Shown piece by piece: positions 1-5,885 of a stretch of DNA of 8,005 nucleotides (position 1 is the first letter of the stretch; every line of letters starts with the position of its first letter). The stretch comes from an uncultured Clostridia bacterium (GTDB lineage Bacteria > Bacillota > Clostridia > Christensenellales > CAG-314), in assembly GCA_937875645.1 (NCBI GenBank), contig CALLXO010000184.1:1-8005 (forward strand), in the 5' to 3' direction. The notes beneath the pieces are model-generated. The model did not search any database. It saw nothing but the letters and a program-made list of their open reading frames with translations, and was not told the DNA's origin. Made by a program: the position numbers and the translations under genes.

Positions 1-557
1 ATAAAGCACGGGTCATTTTTGCGCCTACTTTTAGTTTTAGTAAAATTTCGGGTATGGAAGTTTATCTCTCTCCCGAAATGAAATCAACGGGCGAAGCAAT
101 AGGTTATGACGCAAAAATGACCCGTGCTTTATACAAGGCGTTAAAGGCAAGCGGAACAAATATGGCGACATACGGCACTGTTTTTGTCACAATAGCGGAA
201 AAAGATAAATTAGATGCGTTGCCGCTAATAAAACGCTTTTATCAGTTGGGATTCAATTTAGAGGCTACAAAAGGCACAGCGGAATTCTTGAAGTCGCACG
301 GGATTAAAACACGTTCTAAACGCAAGCTAAGCGAAGGCAGTGAGGAAATTTTAGAGAGTATCCGCAAAGGTCACGTAACTTACGTCATTAATACAAGCGA
401 TATAGATAAGGAAAACAACAGCAAAGACGGATACGAAATACGTCGTTGCGCTGTGGAAAACAACGTAACACTTTTTAGCAGCTTAGACACGGTAAAAGCT
501 CTATTGGATGTTTTAGAAGAGGTGACTTTTGGCATCTCCACTATTGACGCCGATTAA
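1..557 (+). CDS. carB: Carbamoyl phosphate synthase large subunit, C-terminal end (partial)
   Basis: This is the 3' end of carB; the reading frame is open to the window edge (first full codon at 3), leaving about 184 residues of a protein that is normally about 1,070 long. The first part, with the motif LSPEMKSTGEAIGYD just after the internal ATG at 54, matches the end of the second ATP-grasp domain (family consensus GPEMKSTGEVMG). From about position 175 the chain is the MGS-like regulatory domain: GFNLEATKGTAEFL, then YVINTSD, then DGYEIRRCAVENN and a terminal helix. In the family this domain binds effectors such as UMP, IMP or ornithine, and the Thr/Asn-Thr positions are kept here. The enzyme makes carbamoyl phosphate from bicarbonate, ATP and glutamine-derived ammonia, with CarA as glutaminase subunit. 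CarA is probably upstream. The ATG at 54 is internal, not a start. Identification is secure. Confidence 0.96.
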   Translation, partial: KARVIFAPTFSFSKISGMEVYLSPEMKSTGEAIGYDAKMTRALYKALKASGTNMATYGTVFVTIAEKDKLDALPLIKRFYQLGFNLEATKGTAEFLKSHGIKTRSKRKLSEGSEEILESIRKGHVTYVINTSDIDKENNSKDGYEIRRCAVENNVTLFSSLDTVKALLDVLEEVTFGISTIDAD

Positions 558-634
558 AGAACATTACCATTAAAAGAAGCATTATTAAAAAAAAGCAAAA
601 GGTACAAATTACCACTTGTTTAGATTAAAAAAAT

Positions 635-1360
635 ATGAAAAAAACATTACTAACAATTAAATCAACGCTAAAGTTAACCGATGACGTTTTTAAAACAATT
701 TTAGAAGGCGACGTAGGCACACTAAAAGCAGGACAGTTTATTGATATAAAGATTGAGGGATTTACATTACGACGACCTATATCTATTTGCGACTTTGATA
801 AAAACAGTATCACAATTGTATATAAAACAATAGGAGAAGGCACTCTCGCCTTGAGCAATCTGCCTAATGGACAACGTTTAGACGTGCTTACTGGTTTAGG
901 CAACGGTTTTGATTCTACAAAAATACCTGCTAATACAAAAATTTCGCTGGTGGGGGGCGGGTTAGGAGTGCCGCCGCTATACTGCCTTGCTAAACACTTA
1001 AAAGGACAAAATATTAATTTTGACGTGATTTTAGGCTTTAACAGCGATAAGGAAATTATTTTACTCAACGACTTTAATGCCTTAGGCATAAATACTGTTG
1101 TAACAACTGCGGATGGCAGTTATGGGATGAAAGGATTTGTAACAGCCGTCGACAATAAAGACAAATACGTCTTTGCATGCGGACCTATGCCTATGTTAAA
1201 GGCAGTGTATAAGGTGAGCAATGGCGGTCAGTTTAGTTTTGAAGCAAGGATGGCTTGCGGTTTTGGTGTTTGTCAGGGGTGTACAATACAGACAACACAA
1301 GGTTTTTTAAGAGTATGCGCCGACGGGCCTGTATTTACTAAGGAGCAAATAATATGGTGA
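635..1360 (+). CDS. pyrK: Dihydroorotate dehydrogenase B, electron transfer subunit PyrK
   Basis: The 241-residue product is the FAD and 2Fe-2S subunit that passes electrons from PyrD to NAD+ in the PyrD2-PyrK2 complex. The flavin-binding motif RRPIS is at residues 46-50, followed by the KTIGEGT stretch at 64-70. The NAD-binding part carries LVGGGLGVPP (105-114) and FACGP (180-184). Four cysteines near the C-terminus, C208, C213, C216 and C228 (C-x4-C-x2-C-x11-C), match the PyrK iron-sulfur ligands. The ATG at 635 follows a 77-base AT-rich gap after carB and has no good Shine-Dalgarno sequence, but the N-terminus fits the family. The last seven bases overlap pyrD, which implies coupled translation of the two partner subunits. 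Length is slightly below the usual 250-260 residues. High certainty. Confidence 0.96.
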   Translation: MKKTLLTIKSTLKLTDDVFKTILEGDVGTLKAGQFIDIKIEGFTLRRPISICDFDKNSITIVYKTIGEGTLALSNLPNGQRLDVLTGLGNGFDSTKIPANTKISLVGGGLGVPPLYCLAKHLKGQNINFDVILGFNSDKEIILLNDFNALGINTVVTTADGSYGMKGFVTAVDNKDKYVFACGPMPMLKAVYKVSNGGQFSFEARMACGFGVCQGCTIQTTQGFLRVCADGPVFTKEQIIW

Positions 1361-2265
1361 ATTTATCCACTAACCTTAGCGGCTTAATACTTACTAATCC
1401 GGTAATCGCCGCAAGCGGCACTTTCGGTTTTGGCAAGGAATTTTCTTCCTTATTTGATATAAATATTTTGGGTAGCTTTTGCACTAAAGGCATGACATAT
1501 TCCCCTCGGTTAGGAAATCCTCAACCTCGCATAGCGGAATGCAAGGCAGGTATGTTAAATAGCATAGGTTTGACAAATAACGGAGCAAAACATATAGCAG
1601 AGCATGAATTTTTAGCAATCAAAAATTATTTTAACAAGCCTGTGATTGCAAACGTGTGCGGTTTTTCTGCGGAAGAATATATTAAAAACGCTATTATAGC
1701 GGACGAAAGCCCTGCCGTGGGACTAATTGAACTAAACGTGAGCTGTCCCAACGTCAAGCAAGGGGGCATAAGCTTTGGCACGCAAACGACTGTGCTTTTT
1801 AAACTTGTTAATGCTGTAAAAAAAGCAATAAAAAAGCCTTTGTATGTTAAACTCAGTCCCAATGTAACGGATATTAAGCCTTTGGCAAAAGCCAGCGAGG
1901 AAGCTGGCGCAGACGGATTAAGTTTAATAAATACTCTGTTAGGCGCGCGCATTGATATAAATACACGCAAGTTTATTTTGGCAAACAAATACGGAGGGTA
2001 CAGCGGAAAAGGGATTTTCCCTGTGGCGGTACGAATGGTAAACGAAGTGTACAACAGCGTTAAAATCCCAATAATAGGTATGGGTGGTATATCTACCGCT
2101 GCCGACGTTTTAGAAATGATGATAGCAGGAGCAACTGCTGTGCAAGTAGGCACAGCAAATTTGATAGACCCATTTGCCTGCAAAAAAATTATTGAGAAAC
2201 TGCCTATTTTATGTAAAAAATTAGGTATAAAAACATTGAGCGAGATAGTAGGTAGCGCAAGATAA
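1354..2265 (+). CDS. pyrD: Dihydroorotate dehydrogenase B (NAD+), catalytic subunit
   Basis: This 303-residue TIM-barrel flavoprotein oxidises dihydroorotate to orotate using FMN. The active-site base of class 1 enzymes, a cysteine, is C131 in the motif LNVSCPNVKQGG (127-138). Other conserved pieces are the N-terminal ASGTFGFG (20-27), TKGMT (44-48), MLNSIGLTNNG (67-77) in the substrate loop, VKLSPN (165-170), GGYSGKGIFP (214-223) and the phosphate-binding IGMGGI (241-246). Having the pyrK partner directly upstream places it in subclass 1B, the NAD-linked cytosolic form, rather than the fumarate-linked 1A. The start is set by AAGGAG at 1340-1345, eight bases before the ATG and inside the end of pyrK. 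All expected residues are present and length is normal. Confidence 0.97.
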   Translation: MVNLSTNLSGLILTNPVIAASGTFGFGKEFSSLFDINILGSFCTKGMTYSPRLGNPQPRIAECKAGMLNSIGLTNNGAKHIAEHEFLAIKNYFNKPVIANVCGFSAEEYIKNAIIADESPAVGLIELNVSCPNVKQGGISFGTQTTVLFKLVNAVKKAIKKPLYVKLSPNVTDIKPLAKASEEAGADGLSLINTLLGARIDINTRKFILANKYGGYSGKGIFPVAVRMVNEVYNSVKIPIIGMGGISTAADVLEMMIAGATAVQVGTANLIDPFACKKIIEKLPILCKKLGIKTLSEIVGSAR

Positions 2266-2275
2266 AGGAGAAAAT

Positions 2276-2974
2276 ATGGGAAAAGATGTTATAATAGCAT
2301 TAGATTTTGATAATGTAGCACAAGTGGATGCATTTTTAGGCAACTTCAAAAAACCACCTTTTGTGAAAGTTGGTATGGAGCTTTTTTATGCCGAAGGTAA
2401 AAGCATTATTACACATCTAAAAAAATTGGGATGCAAAATATTTTTGGATTTAAAATGCCACGATATCCCCAATACAGTAAAAAAAGCAATGGCTGTTATA
2501 AGTGACTTTGATGTGGAATTTACTGACGTACACGCAGCAGGTACAAGTAATATGATGCATTATGCTTTAGAAGGGCTTACAAAAACCAACGGCGCACGCA
2601 AAACGAAGCTTTTGGCAATTACGCAACTGACCAGTACCGACGAAGAAACTATGCAAAAGGAATTATTAATAGATAAACCTATTATGGATACTGTCCTTTC
2701 TTATGCTTTAAACGCCAAAAACAGCGGGTTAGAAGGCATTGTATGCAGTCCTTACGAAGCGGCAAAAGTAAAAAGCGTATGCGGTGAGGATTTTATTACA
2801 GTCACGCCGGGGATTCGTTTTGACGACAGTACAAAAGCTGACCAAAAGCGAATCGCCTCCCCAACCTACGCAAAGCTTAACGGCAGTGACTATATAGTAG
2901 TCGGTCGCTCTATAACGTTAGCTGCTGACCCTGTTGCCGCTTACCACCGCTGTCTGTCGGAATTTTTAACATAA
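2276..2974 (+). CDS. pyrF: Orotidine 5'-phosphate decarboxylase
   Basis: The 232-residue product carries out the last step of the pathway, OMP to UMP plus CO2. It is a group I OMP decarboxylase: ALD at residues 8-10, FVKVGMELF (29-37), and the catalytic DxKxxD array in FLDLKCHDIPNT (D58, K60, D63), where Cys61 replaces the usual Phe. LLAITQLTS (112-120) follows, then the phosphate-binding VTPGIR (176-181) and VVGRSIT (208-214). The gene starts 10 bases after pyrD, and its Shine-Dalgarno AAGGAG (2265-2270) abuts the pyrD stop codon, so it is in the same transcript. Length matches the family (about 230-245). Nothing is missing. Confidence 0.97.
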   Translation: MGKDVIIALDFDNVAQVDAFLGNFKKPPFVKVGMELFYAEGKSIITHLKKLGCKIFLDLKCHDIPNTVKKAMAVISDFDVEFTDVHAAGTSNMMHYALEGLTKTNGARKTKLLAITQLTSTDEETMQKELLIDKPIMDTVLSYALNAKNSGLEGIVCSPYEAAKVKSVCGEDFITVTPGIRFDDSTKADQKRIASPTYAKLNGSDYIVVGRSITLAADPVAAYHRCLSEFLT

Positions 2975-3100
2975 AAGGTTAATTATAATCTTTATCCTTG
3001 CTCGACATTTGTTGCAGCGCTAAATGCTTAAAGTGAGAAAAATGAAAGCAAATATATTTATTAAAACCAAAAAAAAGACGATTTGAACTTAGGAGTAAAA
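2975..3100 (+). other. pyrF-pyrE intergenic gap, no recognised gene
   Basis: This is the longest gap between two complete pyr genes (126 bases). It is AT-rich with no strong inverted repeat and no terminator-like hairpin, so pyrE and pyrB are probably still read from the upstream transcript. A TATAAT hexamer is at 2984-2989 but lacks a convincing -35 box. A 20-codon lysine-rich open frame (3024-3086) has no ribosome binding site worth the name. I see no supported function here. Confidence 0.5.
3091..3095 (+). promoter_or_regulatory. Ribosome binding site of pyrE (decides the start)
   Basis: AGGAG lies five bases before the ATG at 3101. An in-frame TTG at 3083 would extend the protein by six residues, but it sits upstream of this site and has no Shine-Dalgarno sequence of its own, so the ATG at 3101 is preferred. 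Confidence 0.8.
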
Positions 3101-3751
3101 ATGGAAGAAAACAAAATAACAACCTCCGTTATAGCGCAGGATTTGCTAAAAATAGGCGCGGTATTTTTGCGCCCCGATTGCCCCTTCGTTTGGGCAAGCG
3201 GAATAATCAGCCCTGTGTATTGCGACAACCGATTGATCTTATCGGCACCTGACGTGAGAAACCGTGTCGAAAGGGGCTTAGCAAAGTTTATTGAAAAGCA
3301 TTTTCCTCAATGCGAGATACTAATGGGCACAAGTACGGCGGGTATTGCTCACGCCGCAATTACTGCACATTTAATGAAGTTACCTATGGGTTATGTTAGG
3401 GCAAGCGCCAAAGGGCATGGCAGAAGAAACCAAATAGAAGGCAAACTTACTGTCGGTCAAAAAACAGTGGTAGTAGAGGATTTAATTTCTACCGCAAGAA
3501 GCAGTATAGAAACAGTAAATACTTTGCGTGAATATGGCGCTGATGTGTTGGGTATAGTCAGTATTTTTACTTACGGAATGAAGGACGGATTTAACAATTT
3601 GGAAAAGGCAAACATAAAAAACTTTAGTCTGTGCGATTTTGATACTTTGATAGATGTTGCGGTAAAAAATAATTATATTTCGGTTACTGATAAAACTAAG
3701 CTATTGGCTTTTAAAGACAACCCTGCTGATTTAGATTGGCAAAACAAATAG
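3101..3751 (+). CDS. pyrE: Orotate phosphoribosyltransferase
   Basis: The 216-residue product joins orotate and PRPP to give OMP. The N-terminal orotate-side motif FVWASGIISPVYCDNR (29-44) is clear. The catalytic flexible loop is YVRASAKGHGRRNQIEG (98-114), with R100, K104 and H106 matching the loop residues of the family. The PRPP-binding motif is VVVEDLISTARSS (123-135). Its acidic pair E126-D127 is present, but the usual Thr-Gly-Gly/Arg-Ser turn reads Thr-Ala-Arg-Ser, replacing a normally conserved glycine at residue 132. The rest of the fold, including VLGIVSIFTYG (149-159), looks normal, so the protein is probably active, though this substitution deserves a check. The start follows AGGAG at 3091-3095. 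The stop is eight bases before pyrB. Confidence 0.96.
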   Translation: MEENKITTSVIAQDLLKIGAVFLRPDCPFVWASGIISPVYCDNRLILSAPDVRNRVERGLAKFIEKHFPQCEILMGTSTAGIAHAAITAHLMKLPMGYVRASAKGHGRRNQIEGKLTVGQKTVVVEDLISTARSSIETVNTLREYGADVLGIVSIFTYGMKDGFNNLEKANIKNFSLCDFDTLIDVAVKNNYISVTDKTKLLAFKDNPADLDWQNK

Positions 3752-3755
3752 GAGA
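3750..3755 (+). promoter_or_regulatory. Ribosome binding site of pyrB (decides the start)
   Basis: AGGAGA overlaps the pyrE stop codon (3749-3751) and is followed by TTTT and the ATG at 3760. An earlier in-frame ATG at 3736 lies inside pyrE and upstream of this site. Starting at 3760 gives the family-typical N-terminus MRHLIDITELT. Confidence 0.8.
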
Positions 3756-3759
3756 TTTT

Positions 3760-4821
3760 ATGCGCCACCTAATTGACATAACAGAATTAACAATTAACGA
3801 GTTGGAAAAATTAATGGAAACCGCCATTGATATTGATGAGCACGGCGAAAAATATGCGCACGCAATGGAGGGCAAAATTTTAGCTACATTGTTTTTTGAG
3901 CCCAGCACTCGCACACGCCTCAGTTTTGAAGCGGCTTTTATAAAAATGGGAGGCAATGTTATTGGCTTTGACAATACCATTTCCAGCAGTACCGCTAAAG
4001 GCGAAAGCTTAATTGATACAATAAAAACTGTATCCATCTATGCCGATATTATTGCAATGCGACATTTTTTAGAAGGTGCGGCTTTTGCCGCCGCACTCAA
4101 CAGTAGCTGTCCCATTATTAACGCCGGCGACGGTGGGCACTGTCACCCTACACAAACATTAGCGGATATTTTGACAATTAAAAGGGAGACAGGCAGATTA
4201 GACAATTTAACAATAGGTGTCTGCGGCGACCTTAAATACGGCAGAGCGGTACACAGTTTGATTAATGCTTTATCGCGTTACAAAAACAATAAATTTATTT
4301 TAATTAGTCCTCCCGAGTTGACGCTAACTGATAATTACGTCAAACAAGTTTTTGATGACAACGGGATTTGTTATGAAAGGTGCAACAGTATTGAAGAAAA
4401 GGTAAATTCGTTTGATATTTTGTATATGACACGCATTCAGCGAGAGAGATTTGATGACGCGGCTATGTACGAAAGGCTGAAAAACAGTTTTGAATTGAAT
4501 GTTGACATGATTAAAAACGCTAAACCGACTATGCGTATATTACATCCTTTGCCTCGAGTGACAGAAATTAACACCAATGTTGACAACGGTCCTCACGCTG
4601 CGTATTTTAAACAAGTAAAAAACGGTATGCTTATGCGTATGGCGCTGATACTCGATTTGCTAAAGCAAAAGGATAATTATTACGAAAATTTTAATATTTT
4701 AGATACCGAAAAAAAGTGTCAAAATAATAAATGCGTTGTCAACTCTGAGCGTAACGTAAATAACTATCAAAAGAAAATTGAAGGACAAAATGTCTGCGCC
4801 TATTGCGAAAAAGAATTTTGA
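3760..4821 (+). CDS. pyrB: Aspartate carbamoyltransferase catalytic chain with a fused PyrI-type zinc tail
   Basis: The 353-residue product condenses carbamoyl phosphate with aspartate. Residues 1 to about 308 form a complete catalytic chain: the carbamoyl phosphate motif FFEPSTRTR (45-53), the lysine of the mobile 80s loop (K80 in TAKGES), R101 in MRHFLEG, NAGDGGHCHPTQT (121-133, with H129 as the active-site His), CGDLKYGRAVHS (155-166), the aspartate-binding TRIQRER (224-230) and HPLPR (262-266). A normal E. coli-like chain is about 311 residues, so the last 40 or so are extra. They contain C320-x4-C325 and C346-x2-C349 ending YCEKEF, matching the zinc ligands of the regulatory chain PyrI in order and motif. 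The PyrI nucleotide-binding domain is absent. Zinc binding and any effect on trimer or hexamer assembly are inferred. Catalytic assignment is very sure; the tail assignment is likely. Confidence 0.96.
   Translation: MRHLIDITELTINELEKLMETAIDIDEHGEKYAHAMEGKILATLFFEPSTRTRLSFEAAFIKMGGNVIGFDNTISSSTAKGESLIDTIKTVSIYADIIAMRHFLEGAAFAAALNSSCPIINAGDGGHCHPTQTLADILTIKRETGRLDNLTIGVCGDLKYGRAVHSLINALSRYKNNKFILISPPELTLTDNYVKQVFDDNGICYERCNSIEEKVNSFDILYMTRIQRERFDDAAMYERLKNSFELNVDMIKNAKPTMRILHPLPRVTEINTNVDNGPHAAYFKQVKNGMLMRMALILDLLKQKDNYYENFNILDTEKKCQNNKCVVNSERNVNNYQKKIEGQNVCAYCEKEF
4696..4818 (+). other. PyrI-like zinc-binding tail on PyrB
   Basis: These codons encode residues 313-353 of the PyrB chain. The CQNNKC segment corresponds to CPNSNC of E. 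coli PyrI (C109 and C114), and VCAYCEKEF corresponds to KCKYCEKEF (C138 and C141). The distance between the two pairs is 21 residues here and 24 in E. coli PyrI. In E. coli the zinc domain of PyrI is the part that contacts the catalytic chain, while CTP and ATP bind the separate N-terminal allosteric domain. Here only the contact module remains, joined by a short linker (about residues 305-316) to the last helix of PyrB. The protein stops right after EKEF, a few residues earlier than PyrI. Confidence 0.8.
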
Positions 4822-5005
4822 TGTTTTTAGCATATTTGGCAATGCTTCGAGACGTAAAGCCATTTTTTCTACATAATCACTTATGCTTAATGCACATAAG
4901 AAATTTATTATCCTATAACATATGATAAAGAATTTAAAGGCTGTTCTAATGGAGAAATTTGGGATAACCACTTGCTTATTCTAGTAAATGTAACAGTATA
5001 AGACC
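4822..5005. other. Convergent intergenic region downstream of pyrB, no supported gene
   Basis: About 185 bases lie between the pyrB stop and the terminator hairpin. Short open frames exist: an ATG at 4821 overlapping the pyrB stop as TGATG (34 codons), and an ATG at 4790 inside the PyrB tail preceded by AAGGAC (28 codons). Both are small, match nothing I recognise and end quickly. The region may be plain 3' untranslated sequence or a decayed gene remnant. Confidence 0.4.
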
Positions 5006-5040
5006 AAAAAACTTCCTATCAAAAAGATAGGAAGTTTTTT
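5006..5040. terminator. Bidirectional intrinsic terminator
   Basis: The arms AAAAAACTTCCTATC (5006-5020) and GATAGGAAGTTTTTT (5026-5040) are perfectly complementary over 15 bp around an AAAAA loop. The nine-base core carries a T run on its 3' side on both strands, so it can stop transcripts arriving from pyrB (185 bases after its stop) and from the minus-strand surface protein gene (30 bases after its stop at 5070). Confidence 0.9.
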
Positions 5041-5069
5041 CATAGTGAGATATTGTTGTGTAATAGAGG

Positions 5070-5885
5070 TTACGGTTGCAACGTAATTCCAAATTTCAAT
5101 TGGATTTGATAAGGATATCCTTCAAAATCTGACAAACCTAAATATGGTAAAAATTTATCAAAATTTACACTTACATATTTAATTAAATCAGTGGGCATAT
5201 CAGCTTTAGCTATAGTAACTTGCGCTACCCTATCTTCATTATTTCCGTTTACGTAGAGTCTTAAGTGGCAGTTGGAATATTCGTCTGTATCCAGGACTAA
5301 TGTCTCCTTAAAATATACTATATTACTGTATAATATTATTGTTACCCATTCGTCTATAGGCAATTCATAAGCAAAATTTACACTGGTACCATCTTTACGC
5401 TGAGTTGTTTCCCATCTTGCGTAGTAGGTATGTGTAGTATTAATATCTAATTCACAAGGTACGCTTATCTCATCTGACCAAACACCTTCGTCCTTAAACC
5501 AACCATTAAAGTACATCGCACCTTCACCCGTCCATGTGGGGATAGGATAATTCAACAAGGTTATTGCTTTTATTGTTTCAGATACTCCTTGACTAATAAA
5601 TACGTATTTTGTTACGTACTCGTCGGGATAATCATTCGCATCAATACATTCTCCAATGCCGTTAGATTTATCGTTTAACCATTGTCTGTATGTGTTATGA
5701 GAAGCAAAAGGAACTTTAACTGTTAGAGCATTAATATCTTGTATTGTAAATACTCTATCGTCTCCATAATTTTCAAAATCAGTTATAGCAAAAGGTTGTT
5801 CTGCCTTAAACTCAATGTACGTAAATCTATAGCTCATATAAAATGCGCCAACATCAACAGCTTCTATCGCTCCGCAAAAATGCAA
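5070..5885 (-). CDS. BspA-like LRR surface protein, C-terminal fragment after the frameshift
   Basis: This frame holds the last 268-271 residues of the large LRR protein encoded upstream (5854-8005), cut off from it by a one-base frameshift. It should not be read as an independent gene: the nominal start at 5885 is a TTG with no ribosome binding site, and its first residues (FCGAIEAVDVGAF) complete the LRR unit interrupted in the other frame. Next comes the typical cap of BspA-type LRR regions, LTVKVPFASHNTYRQWL (residues 54-70). A B-repeat-like unit follows (about 112-158: YFNGWFKDEG, then THTYYARWE). The last 110 residues (about 160-271) look beta-rich, and I do not recognise their family. 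There is no LPxTG motif, no terminal hydrophobic helix and no charged tail, so no wall anchor is visible. A terminator follows 30 bases past the stop. Confidence 0.75.
   Translation of the reverse strand: MHFCGAIEAVDVGAFYMSYRFTYIEFKAEQPFAITDFENYGDDRVFTIQDINALTVKVPFASHNTYRQWLNDKSNGIGECIDANDYPDEYVTKYVFISQGVSETIKAITLLNYPIPTWTGEGAMYFNGWFKDEGVWSDEISVPCELDINTTHTYYARWETTQRKDGTSVNFAYELPIDEWVTIILYSNIVYFKETLVLDTDEYSNCHLRLYVNGNNEDRVAQVTIAKADMPTDLIKYVSVNFDKFLPYLGLSDFEGYPYQIQLKFGITLQP

Noticed and set aside
558..634. PyrR-type attenuator or riboswitch between carB and pyrK
   Set aside because: The gap is short, very A-rich and has no stable inverted repeat or conserved anti-antiterminator sequence.
625..1089. 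Minus-strand open frame of 154 codons over pyrK
   Set aside because: It lies antisense to a well-supported gene, has low-complexity composition and resembles no family; the codon pattern belongs to pyrK.
1626..2183. Minus-strand open frame of 185 codons over pyrD
   Set aside because: Antisense shadow of pyrD, whose catalytic motifs are all in the plus frame.
2984..2989. TATAAT hexamer as an internal promoter for pyrE-pyrB
   Set aside because: The bases at the expected -35 distance (AATTTT) do not resemble TTGACA, and such hexamers are common in AT-rich gaps.
3024..3086. 20-codon lysine-rich frame just before pyrE, considered as a leader peptide
   Set aside because: There is no Shine-Dalgarno sequence, no attenuator hairpin after it and no informative codon run; A-rich DNA yields such peptides by chance.
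4699..4971. Minus-strand open frame of 90 codons overlapping the PyrB tail
   Set aside because: It is partly antisense to the zinc tail, hydrophobic from reading AT-rich DNA backwards, lacks a ribosome binding site and matches nothing known to me.
5876..5880. Transcriptional slippage at the T5 run as a deliberate recoding device
   Set aside because: Polymerase slippage generally needs longer homopolymers (about eight or more), so a five-base run is not good evidence.
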